From NCBI GenBank assembly GCA_003993805.1, contig RSEF01000004.1:24525841-24589840 (forward strand): DNA of 64,000 nt, written 5' to 3'. Numbering within the stretch: the stretch's first letter is position 1; every line of letters begins with the position of its first letter. This stretch comes from Himantopus leucocephalus (Eukaryota; Chordata; Aves; Charadriiformes; Recurvirostridae). A model generated the notes under the pieces. That model had not been told where the DNA came from. It searched no databases and saw only the letters and a list, made by a program, of their open reading frames with translations. Shown here one piece after another: positions 36,501 through 46,935 of the stretch. A program made the position numbers and the translations under genes.

Positions 36501-39280
36501 TCTAGCATATCAAGGCTCAAGTTTGGGGCTCCGCTTCATTCAGAGCAAAAGAATGAAACCATATATTTTTCCTCCTAGGCTAGTGCTTCAATGTCCAGGG
36601 TTTTTTCCTGTCCTGGGTAACCTCATTACTTTTGTCTGTATGGGTGTTGTGCATTCTCTTTTGGTGTTTTCCTTTTTAAAAAATGGCAGACAAAAATTAA
36701 AGTCACATGCAAGTAAAAGTCTTCTTTCACTTATTGTTGAAAAAGAGAGAAAATATTCAACCTTCAAATCATCAATAACAAGAAAATCTCATCTTCTGCC
36801 CAGCACTAGCGGTGATATATGAGCTGAGGAAATGTGTTTTTATACTTTATTTAAGAACAGTATTAAAATGGGCTTTATTCTTACTAAGGTTACTCTTAAT
36901 ATATAGCTGTGTAAGTAATCTAATTCACTCTGTATAATGTAACTAATTTACTGATTTACTGAGTACTGGAACATTTATTTCCTCGTATTAACTCTTTTCT
37001 ATTATCTTTGGTGAAGGCTTCTGCATATCTGACAATAACTTAAATGTAGGCGAACAAGGGGCCCTGTCCAGAGTTTCTGATCCTCTCAGATCATAGTGAT
37101 ACTGCACAATGTAAACACAGAACTGGAGAAGAAACTGACTCCTCCAGAGTCCAACCAAATGGATTCACGTGAAAGAGGATTTGAGTACAGTCTGGAAAAT
37201 GCTGAGCATGATTGTGAAGGTCTAGAGACAAAAGAAACTTCAGAGAATGACAGCAATCTAGGCAATGACCTTCCACCTTGCAGAACGAAGAAATTATTTC
37301 CTCTCTAAAGTTAACTCCCTAACCATTCCACTCTGCTTACATGACTGTATATACGCGTTGAATTTTTTAGGAAGAAAACAAACAAACTAAACTTAAATCA
37401 AAGCTAACTTTTGAATGTCAGGTCCTTAATTAGCACTTCCTTCTTTTACTGCTGTCACCTCAATTTTTTAATAAGGTTGTATTGCATTGCTGTGAGCCAC
37501 TGAGAGAGTTCAGTTTTTTCATTTACCTGAGGTGCCTGTTTGCTGCCATGAAGGAGGATGCTGTTGACTTGTATGACCCCTACTTACACTGTCTTTGCTC
37601 CCAGAGACCTTCCCAACTTGTCATCTGTATTCTACAGCTGCCAGCATCAGTCAAGTCCCCCTTCTCATTGTCCTAGCAAGTGCCATTCACTCTGTCCCAC
37701 TCCACCTGCTTTCCCTTCTTCAAAGAAATCCAACAAGCCAACACAAATTACACCCAGTTTCATTCACCTTTGTAAGGGGTTTGCTGTCCAAATGCTTTAA
37801 AAACCTCAAAAGTCTGTAAGAATGAATTAAACATTGTAAATCTTGTCTGCCTATGCTTTGACTCAGTTGGATGCATTGATGTCAGATCACTCCATGTGCT
37901 TCCATAATTCCATTAGTAATGTCCAGTAACTCCTGTTATGAAAGAACTGAATTTCTGAGGTGTTGCCAAAGGTCAAGAGACCTTGAGGGAAATTCTGCTT
38001 TTCAGTTAGAATAATTCCCAGTAAACAAATCTTCTTCTTGTTGTTTCATAGTTAAGATGGTAATTCTAAAACTTGAATATTTGGCTACTGACCCAGTATC
38101 TATGGGCACATTATTGAAAAGAAAATAAAGATTTTTTGTTCCTGTCACCATTTTTGCCCCCCATCTGTCTGATTCTTCTTTCCATTCAGGCTTGGGTCCT
38201 ATTTTTTCCTGTGTTGTGTTATTACAAGACACTCACCCTATTTTCCTCAACCACATACAGACTCTCAAGAATTCTGTCTTTCAGAGAAGGGGATTTCTAA
38301 AGTGTCACTTCAGCTGGAATATAAATAAATAAATTCTAAAAAATTAATTAAAATCTTAACTAGCTTAAGCCCTGGCAAGCAGGCAGAGTGCAGTTAACAT
38401 TCTCCATTAAATTTGAAGCACTTGACATAATGTGGAGAGTTTGAGAACTATAGGATAGGCACATGTTTTATTCAGAAACCATGAGAGTTTACTGCTGTGC
38501 CAAGTGGCTGTCAGAAAGCTGGCGTAGGATGTCCTCTGTGATCCATTCCGGGATGCCCAAAAGAATTAAAACACAAGAACAGATATTTTGGGGTTTTTTT
38601 TAGTGCTGCTTCAACAAGTACTACAGAATCCTGAAAAAGCAGAGACCTGCTAAGAGTAGAGCCCTCCTTCCATACTATCCTAAGATCAGAGCTTTTGGTT
38701 TAGTGTTATGATTTTTGGATTTTAAAAGCAACTTTCACTTACAATTTCAGTTCACTTTCTAGAGGCTAGACCTTGAGCTAGATACGGTAAAGTATGTAAC
38801 ACACAGCTTTCTATGGGGGAATGATACTAAATACAGAAACTCCAAGATTTGTGCCCATCTGTTCAGTCTACTCCTTCCACTTGTTTGGTGTTTTTTTTCC
38901 TGTTTCTGTTCACCATTTCTTTCCACAGAAACAAAACGCTGCCTTCCAGATCTGCTGCTTATTACCTAACATTTTATATTTTTCTTGACTCTAGGACCAC
39001 AGGAGTGCCCCCAGTGTGTAAACCGAAGCATAGTCAGTGTGTAAATTGAAATCAGATAGAATAAACTTTGCTTGTGTCCAAATGAACTTGTAGAGGCCCA
39101 GTGAGACAAACGTCGCCTGTCCTAGTGTACTCAAGCAAGAAACAGGTATAATTTAAGTCACTTTGCATCTGAAAATGGGCAACAATTTCCAATATCCACT
39201 GGGGCTTGCAGAGCAGTCTAGGGAAAATAGACCACAGCTTGGCCATTACCCCTCAGATCTATCAGATCTATCCAGGGGAG

Positions 39281-39302
39281 AATATGAACTGAATATGAAC
39301 TG
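39281..39302. repeat. two tandem copies of an 11-bp unit
   Basis: AATATGAACTG is present twice in direct succession. Just upstream (39255-39273) a 10-bp-spaced AGATCTATC is also doubled. These are small slippage-type duplications. Confidence 0.85.
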
Positions 39303-41196
39303 AACCTGGGAACTCCAGTGCACTTATCGCATCCAAGGCTAGGGACATTGGCTTTTGTATGTGCTTTGCACTCAATGTTTGTTTCCATGGAAACTAGGGG
39401 TAAAAAAAAAAAGGTTATATTTGTATTTTATACCCAATACAAAGTCAGGATCTGCCTGGGTTTTGTACCTTCCAGCCTACAAGCAGCCTTTGATGCATCA
39501 GACGACTGCTTCTGGTTTTACCAGTACTAGTGTCTTTATAGACTCTACTTACAACTCTTCATTCTCTGCCACTGTGACTCCTTCTGCAAGAACCTAACTT
39601 TGGCATTTATGAAATACTGTAAGAGTACAGATCTGCTAAACTGCTGAAGCATTTCTGCTGATAAGTTTCAAGTAAGAAAACCAGTCTTTCCACATAGCTG
39701 TGATATCTTGTACAGTCTTATCGTGACATTGTTGGCTGAGTTATCGCAAAAGACAGCCATAAAAAGACAGTTTTAATTAGAAAAACCCCAAGTCTTAGCC
39801 CATAAAGTGAAATAGTTCACTTACAATCATGAAGTGAATTCTGCAATATTCTGAAATATTTCATTTTATGATTGCAGAACAGACTTACAGTGGAGGGGAG
39901 AGGGAACGAGTTTTTGTATGCCAAATGAACAACCAAACAAGTAGCATACAGTAATCATTCATCTCAGTCTGGATGGACCCCTTGGGGTGGGAGGGGGTGA
40001 CAAGGGAAGGTAGAGGTGGTAGGACTGGAATATGGAAAGCTTTGTTCCAGTTATTCTGTATTTTGCCACCCTACAAATGTTTTAAGTACTCCTTTACAAT
40101 GCAAATACTTGTGGCTTCTAATTTGATAGCGTTTGTGTAGAATGGAAGGCAGATACAGTACAGGCAAATTTAAAATTCAGTAAGAGATATTGTGAATTGT
40201 CTGTGTATTCTGTCCTCCCTTCTGCAGTAGCATTTGCAGTATAGATTATAATTTCTTAGGATTTTACTGTAGTTGTAAAGAACTTTACCCATGGACTGTT
40301 GAAAGATCACTACAAACGTTAGTTATTTGAAATGTTTTGCAAATTGTCATTGGTCTTCAGTAAACAAGTACTGTCTATGTTTCCTGATTGGATTATGTTT
40401 CCCAAAGTGGAATCCCTTTACTATCATGGGAAAGCATGCACTTATACGTGCGGAAAAAGAATGGCAGCAATAGAGGTGGAGCAGAAAGAAGAAAAAAAAC
40501 CACCTGTTTTCAAAGTTATCTTTACAAAGTGATTTTTTGTGAATTTTCCCTGAGATTAAAGACTAATTTTATAGAATATGGCCCATAGGGAATTTTAAAA
40601 TTAAATGAGAAATGAGCATCCTTTGCCTCAAATAAGTATTCTTCTTGATTTATTTATAGTGACCATAATTATATTCAGAACCTGACATTCAATCTGCTTA
40701 TTCTCAGATTTGCATTAAAAAAGTGATATTCCAAAAACTGTATTCAGAAACGAGCATTTCTTTCTGAATATGTCTCCTTGATTTAAATGCTTGAGTTTTA
40801 TGAATTGAGGATATAGGAGATTCATACTTATATTATCCAGGTACATACTAGATCAAGCTGCAGCAAATTAACACAAGTCTGAAAGTTACATTGCATCGTA
40901 CAAAGGCAGATCCTTTTGTTTTTAAGGCTGGTGAAAGCTGGATTCCTTTGAGGATATTACATAACTAAAAAATGGGGTAAACGTCTATTAAGATTTTTTT
41001 AAAAGCCCACCTTCTGTTAAACTTTTGTTGACAAAACCCCCAACGAATTTAAAACAAAGCACATAGCTATGTGTTTTCCTGATTTTAAGCAAGAGGCAAG
41101 TGGCCTGATGCATTTTTTGTTCTCAAAAGTATCGAGACCCATCACCTTCCATTGAGATCCATTTGAAATTCTGCTTAAACGTAAGTAATGTGGTTT

Positions 41197-41360
41197 TGGT
41201 TTTTTTTACTGTGAGCACTGGCACAGGTTGCCCAGACAGAGGCATGTCCCTCCTTGGAGATATTAAAAATCTGAGTGGGCTCTAGCTGACCCCGATCTGA
41301 GCAGGGGGTTGAACTAGACGATCTCCAGAAGTCCCTTCCAAACTCAACCATTTCATGACA
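41197..41360 (+). mobile_element. CR1 LINE, 3'-end fragment
   Basis: The stretch reads like a plus-strand CR1 3' end: TTTTACTGTGAGCACTGG, CACAGGTTGCCCAGACAGAG, TCCTTGGAGATATTAAAAA, GAGCAGGGGGTTGAACTAGA, CGATCTCCAGAAGTCCCTTC and CAAACTCAACCATTTCATGA. The terminal tandem ATTCTATG of the family has decayed to a single diverged copy, so this fragment is older than the one at 6775-6955. It is 5'-truncated with no coding part. The subfamily appears to differ from the first copy, but I cannot fix it by eye. Confidence 0.9.
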
Positions 41361-42727
41361 CTTGTTGGAAAAGGTCATCAAAGGGGCTAGATTTAATCCA
41401 CTTCGAATAAGGAAAAAGCTATTCAAAAGGGTCTAGCATTCAAATAACTGTCTGAAAAGACTCTGTCTCAGCTGATTTTAAGAGAGATGTCTGTAGATGT
41501 TTTAACTTGTATTAGCTCACCTCAGCTTGAGTGAATAGGCAACTGGAAGTCCAGGAGTACTATTGCTATGATACAGTACTTTGAGAAGCATTTGTCAACA
41601 AAAAAGGCCGTGTGCTCTTTTTAGGCCAACCTCACTCATACTATCTGCTTTAGCAAATATAGAAGCATTAACAGAAATAACTGTTATACTGTCTGGATAA
41701 TGATAAACGGGCAATTGCTGTTGAGTTTAGGAGCTGACATTTAGCTTGATAAAACAACACAACATACATGCATAGGAAACAATTCTGACTAATTTCTTTT
41801 GGGAAAGGTGACAGAAGTATTTACAAGGGGGTGAGAGATCATGGAGTTTAATCAGTTTATAATCACCGAGTATGCTGTGGATTAGAAGTGTCATTTGATA
41901 GGTTTTTAAGCACTGCTAATTAGCAGAAGGGTAAATTAAGTGCAGGTGTTGATGAACCAGCAAGAATCCTTGAAAGTTATTACTTTTGCTGTATTTTAAT
42001 GTTATTGCAAGAAATGCAAAAGCTGTTTCATCCCTTCATTTTTATTGTAAACACGATCTTCACAGTCATAGCCATATTGAGACAGGACTACAAGTAAAAT
42101 TTTCTGCTACAGCTATATGTAAATATTTTAAATCTTGTTCTCATTGAAATCAATTAATGCAGTATGACACTCACAGAAAATACATGTACTCGTATTTGAG
42201 CCTAATGCAAATAAAGGGAAGCGTGCTAGGGTAAATGAATAAGTTATAACGTCTCTATAAAATAGAAGACATGAGCATATTTCTAAAATCTGAGGGTGAT
42301 ATTAGTGTCATTCTTTTTTTTTTTTTTCCAATCTGTATTCATAGATATTTCCATGAAGACTTAGTGGAATTTTATAGGAGGATGGAGTTTCTTCTTTATT
42401 TTAAGGTACTCAAGAGAGCTATGTATAGTCCACTTAAAAAACCATTAGCTAGCTGCATCAAAAATCCCAGTATTTCTTTTGACTTTGACAAAATAATAAA
42501 ATGTTATTATATGTGCGGGTACTTAGATAGCATTTTTATAAAAGCATTATCCTGAGAAACAATATTAAAAGAACGTTAAGGCTGCAGAGACCAGAATTCA
42601 CAATGTAGGAAATGTCAGAATAGATGTTGCCCTTACAACCTTAATTCGATATTTTGTGCATGTTGTACAGTGTGCGGTGCCATGCCTTGTTGACGACACA
42701 TTGTTCAAACACTCTGTGAAGGGAGAA
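41361..42727. other. AT-rich non-coding DNA, no gene seen
   Basis: Contains a 14-bp perfect palindrome CTGCTAATTAGCAG at 41913-41926 and a T14 run at 42314-42327. A 94-codon chance frame at 42271-42555 spans the T-run. No named repeat is seen. Confidence 0.55.
42314..42327. repeat. T14 homopolymer
   Basis: An uninterrupted run of T, followed by CCAATCTGTATTCATAG, which together resemble a polypyrimidine tract plus splice acceptor. Confidence 0.85.
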
Positions 42728-42890
42728 TTGTAAGTTTATTGAGGTGCTCTTCTGTATTACCGTAGTACTGGAGTGCTTCACACAAGGAAGTGGTTAATTC
42801 ACCATGGCACCTCGAGTATGAGGACAGGGATTATATTAATTCCATGATACAGATGCAGGTGCTAAGGCATAGAGACTGCATCTATCTGTA
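42728..42890 (-). mobile_element. old MIR/L2-type repeat relic
   Basis: TATTAATTCCATGATACAGA at about 42835-42854, followed by TGCAGGTGCTAAGGCATAGAGA, corresponds to the reverse complement of a conserved SINE/LINE2 end (the TTATCCCCATTTTACAGATG and ACTGAGGCACAGAGA blocks). Upstream, TATTACCGTAGTACTGGAGT and GCTTCACAC fit text that I recall lying a short way before that block in amniote repeats. The copy is strongly diverged. Family name and exact edges cannot be settled without an alignment. Confidence 0.45.
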
Positions 42891-44879
42891 TGTGTAGTGC
42901 AGAAGGTACCTAAAACTTGTCTGGAAGACAAATCTGCTAACTCCAGATCTGCTAACATGCTGGAGACTTTTAGGGGCTGACCTCTGTGGGTGACCCTCAA
43001 TACGCAGAGAAAACATTTTAGATCTGTCTTGGGCTTTAAAGACTAGCAATGGTACTTTATACCTTGTCTGGTTACTTAGATGTGTTTCGTTTGCCCTAGA
43101 GGTGGTGACGTGACCTTTTTCAAAGGATACCAGTGTTGCAGGAGTTTCTGCTGTGGGGGCATAAGAGCAAAAAGTGGTTGTATGCAGCTGGGTGGCAATG
43201 AGGGTTATGAGCATACACAAAAGTAATGCTTGGACTTTTACTTGTTTCAATCTCTTTGAGCCTTACAACACTACATAATATAACATCTTACTTTTCAAAA
43301 AATAATCTGCCAAATCACTGTCATGTAGGAATCCTGTGGTAGAAGCAAAGGTAGGACCCATTTCTCCAGAGGACGTTTGCTGTCCTAAGCATGAGACCAT
43401 TTTCTGTATTCCTGCTTTACTACTTGTGTCTTTCCAAAATCTGCAACAAGTAAAAGTCCTGTAAGCAGGCTCCTTCAGCACACATCTTTGATTCCTCCTT
43501 AGAGCAGGTCTACTTTCTGCCCTGATTAAGATGTCTCATGGATAAAAATACTCTGTGATTTTGCAGTTAATGACTTTTGCATTGCTTAAATGGCTAAATT
43601 AGGGTTGCATGAACTATCTTATTTCTGAGCCCTTGACTTTTCAAACTTAAGAGTATTCTTTCAGCACAACGTGCGCATGCATTATTTTCTAGGAACTGGT
43701 GTGGGGCTGAGGTGACCTCCTTCTTCCCAACCTTGCCCTCTGCAACCCTGAACATCCTTTGATGATATTTGATCCATGAACAGAAAGCAAGAGGCATTGT
43801 GTGGAATTCTAGTACTTAACTGACAGATCATTGCTGTTGAACAAGTATTGTTTTGCTCATGGATTTGACAAGTGTTTAGTGATGCCAAATGAATGGTGAG
43901 GCTCAGGAGTCTTGGATTTAGTTCTGAACTCTGGAGACAAAAACGGACAGTAAAGTTGCCAACTCTTCTGTCTCTTCTTGTAAATTGGTTTCTTGGCTTA
44001 GTCTCTTACACCAGCCCACAATTCCATCAAGCACCTTTTTCCCCGGTCCACTACCATGGTCGGTCTCCTAACTCTAAATGTTTCAACCTCAGTTCTCGGT
44101 AGATCTGGTTTAGGCTCTTCTCTGATGCTCCACATCTCTTTGCTCCAGTCTTCTTATGCTTTTTCCCCACATACTACAGTACACGAGCCCTACCTTTGCT
44201 ATTTTTGTTCCAGAACATCCTTGGAGTAAAATTCTTCCTTCTGTCAAAATGGAAAAATTCCTTGCATCAAAGTCACTTCAAAGAGAAGACTGTCTGGGCT
44301 TTTGGTAATGAAAAAAATTGTAGGTTTACATAATTTTCCCCCTTGTACTCATCTCATGAAAAAATCTACTATTTTTGTTGAAATACTCAAAAATCATGTG
44401 TCCGAGACACAGCAGTTGAGTTCAGAATTGTCTTAGTTTATCACAGGAGACCAAATTTTCAAATATTTGTACTTTAGGAGAAGTATTGTGGAGGAATTCA
44501 CAGTAAATGTCTGTGGTAGAAATATGTTGGAAATTACTCAACACAAAGGTAATTACTTTTTAATTCCTTGTCTTTTTTGAAGGATTCTGACAATAGTTTT
44601 CCAATGACTTCTAAAGTTATGACAGCTCTTAACTTACTTTATATAGCAGTAATTACACAGAAATAGCTGTTCTAGATAAACAGGATTACCAGCTACCATT
44701 TATACAAATTATATGTGCTATATAATTATTATTTATATTAAATTTTTATTTTTTCAAGACAGTTACCTTTCACTCCCTCAGCTATATTTTTCCTCACCTG
44801 CCACAGATTTCCATATGCTTATAGCACCAAAGTAGTATAGGGACAGCTGATACACAAGATTGAGACAGTGCAGGGCACT
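42891..44879. other. AT-rich non-coding DNA, no gene seen
   Basis: The 122-codon minus-strand frame at 42882-43250 starts with TTG, is followed by no recognisable domain, and is preceded in frame by a stop without an ATG. I judge it a chance frame despite its hydrophobic start. Other frames are shorter. Confidence 0.6.
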
Positions 44880-45620
44880 GTTGTTTTGTGGCAGGGAGCT
44901 GTCATTTTGTTAAACATCATAACTTACGTGTTTTCATACTGCTCTCTGATGGGCTGACAGCCATTTCTTGGCATGGTCATACCATGGGCACGTTTGGGGC
45001 CCCCACTTTACCAAGCTGCAGAGCAAGCCCTGACATATTTGGGGTGGGGGAACTTCAAGAGGGCAAAGAGGTATCAAAAAGGGGGGTAGGGAGGCATGGA
45101 CTCCTCCAAGGAGGCAACCAAGGGGTGCTTGGCCTCATCCTGCGAGCATCCAAGAGGCACCTGAACCCAGCCCAACAGGGCTGGCTGGGGCAGGGTCAGC
45201 CTTTGAGCAGCACCTGAAGACATGGGCAATAGTGCTTGCCAAAATGGAAGGAAACCAGAGCAAAGTACAGGTCATGCCCACCAATCACCAGAAAATGGGG
45301 TATGGCTTCCTGGGCTGCTGGCCCCTGGGGCTGCTGGGAGCAGTGCAGCTGCCATCTTGTACATCAGTTGTCCCTGTGCTGTTTGCAGTGGTAGGACTCA
45401 AGCAGCTGGAGCGTCGGGCCACCTTGCAGGGACAGGGCATAAGTGGGGCTGGGAGGCCAGTGTGCAAGTGGAGCGACTGGTAAAAGAATAGAGGGAGATC
45501 TACTTTAGGACGTTGCTGCCTCTCCCTTTTCTCTGTAGCGTTTTCTGCCTTCTCTGTTGGGGCGAATGTCAAATGGGGTTGAGCTCTGGGAAGAGTTGAC
45601 ATCTTGGGGGGAGATGAGCC
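44880..45620. other. second GC-rich patch of unknown origin
   Basis: Sequence becomes G-rich on the plus strand, with GGGGTGGGGG, GGGCTGGCTGGGGCAGGG and GGCTGCTGGCCCCTGGGGC blocks, and returns to AT-rich DNA after about 45650. Several overlapping frames of 80-110 codons exist on both strands (44888-45217, 45222-45491 and 45232-45483 on plus; 45285-45602 on minus). They reflect the lack of AT-rich stop codons; no product is recognisable. CpG is scarce. Together with the patches at 14740-15360 and 56880-57330 it could represent decayed insertions, but I found no long identity between the three by eye. Confidence 0.45.
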
Positions 45621-46849
45621 TGATAATCTGCCAATCTTTCTGATGTTGCTTTCGTATTTTGGGGGTGGAGGTCTGGTACTTTCAAAGCAAAATTAGCTTC
45701 TGCACTCAAACCAGTGGTGTATTTTCTTAAATAAAACTATTCCAAATTATTAAAGGATTCAAACACTATTTCAGTCTGCTCCCTTGAGTGGTTGACTTTT
45801 TAGCACTTAATACCAAAATGTTTCCAACACTAGCACACACTTCCTGCATTTTCCCCATTTGAGACAATGAATTAATGTATTTCATTAAAAGAGTCTATTT
45901 AACCATAATTAACATAATATTTGATAGTATGCTTAAATTCTGAGTTACATAGATGGTGTTTCAATTGATAGAAATTCTTGATGTTAAATGGTGGCTTTAA
46001 GTCCTTGTGTACAGCAGAACACTTTATAAGGAGTCATTTCTACCTACAAATCAGGACATGCGAGAGTTTTCTGCCGGATAAGTGATCAGCATGACAGGTG
46101 AGGCTAAAGTTGTTTTACTCGCACAATTTGGCTTGAAATCAGATGCATTTTACCATTTTACAAAGGCTGAAAACTATAACTGAAACCAGGCAGGAAAGAA
46201 TAGTCATCACTGTCATCGTGCTGAATTTGGTTGAACAAACCAATCAAGCTTATTGTTACTGCCGAAGCATATCATTGTGCATATAAAAGAAATCATGTGA
46301 ATGGCTAACTTCAATTGAGATATTGTCTCTAATAAGAAGATAAAATTCCAAGTAGTATATACCACTGTGGAAATACATTTTAAAAAGAGACTTTTATGTG
46401 TCCTAATGCTTCTCATGGTCTCCTAGAATCATGCCCTAATCAGTGGACTATGGAAGGGCAGATGTTTCTTGTTTTCATTTACTGCAATTATTCTAGTTTG
46501 CATAAATTAATATTTGATTGGGCAAGAGAGGAGAAAGGGAGATTGACATTGAAACTGTAACTTAGTTATCGGGATACTCATGTGGGTGGACGTCATGCAA
46601 GTTCCTGCTGTAATTCAGATATATTTATTTAAATGGGATCATTTTCAAAAGAAAAGATGGATCATAACCAAGCTTAGATTATCTGTGCCCCAAATTTTAA
46701 CACTCTTGTTCCAAATAAGACAGGACAATTATTGACTCCTGCTCTCCTATCTAGGGGAAGTTTGTTTGGCTTAACCTCTGATGCTGGTGGTGACCCCCCT
46801 CGTCTCAAAACCAAAGGGATGAGAACCTTGCCCAGAAGGTGTAGAACTA
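45621..46849. other. AT-rich non-coding DNA, no gene seen
   Basis: Short frames only and no named repeat. The last 150 bases may belong to the repeat relic that follows. Confidence 0.6.
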
Positions 46850-46935
46850 GGGTTTGATTGATTCCTTTGTGATAAGACTCAAGCGTATACCTCACATACT
46901 AAGAAAATGCCTTAATCACCAGGCTACAGTCAAAC
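46850..46935 (-). mobile_element. tRNA-derived SINE-like relic
   Basis: AATGCCTTAATCACCAGGCT at 46906-46925 followed by ACAGTCA is close to the AGTGCCTTAACCACCAGGCTACAGAG text of old amniote tRNA-derived repeats, read as the reverse complement of a tRNA head. Upstream, TAGGGTTTGATTGATTC (about 46850-46866) fits a diverged B-box side. It is a partial, strongly mutated copy and not a tRNA gene. The similar piece at 26053-26215 lies on the opposite strand. Confidence 0.45.

Larger units (their letters stand above)
28535..41196. other. long stretch of AT-rich unique DNA, no gene seen
   Basis: More than 12 kb without a recognisable gene or transposable element. It holds homopolymers (29391-29405, 29973-29986, 30530-30543), two N bases (29433, 30007) and a small 11-bp direct duplication at 39281-39302. 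A TATA-like word lies at 28965-28973, and a hydrophilic open frame ending in TAA lies at 37090-37308 and is discussed in the findings. A more GC-balanced part lies at about 33840-34240. All other frames are short and unrelated to any family I know. Confidence 0.55.

Noticed and set aside
42882..43250. A 122-codon minus-strand frame with a hydrophobic, signal-peptide-like start
   Set aside because: It begins with TTG, not ATG, an in-frame stop lies a few codons upstream, and the rest of the protein matches no secreted family I know. Frames of this length are expected in 64 kb.
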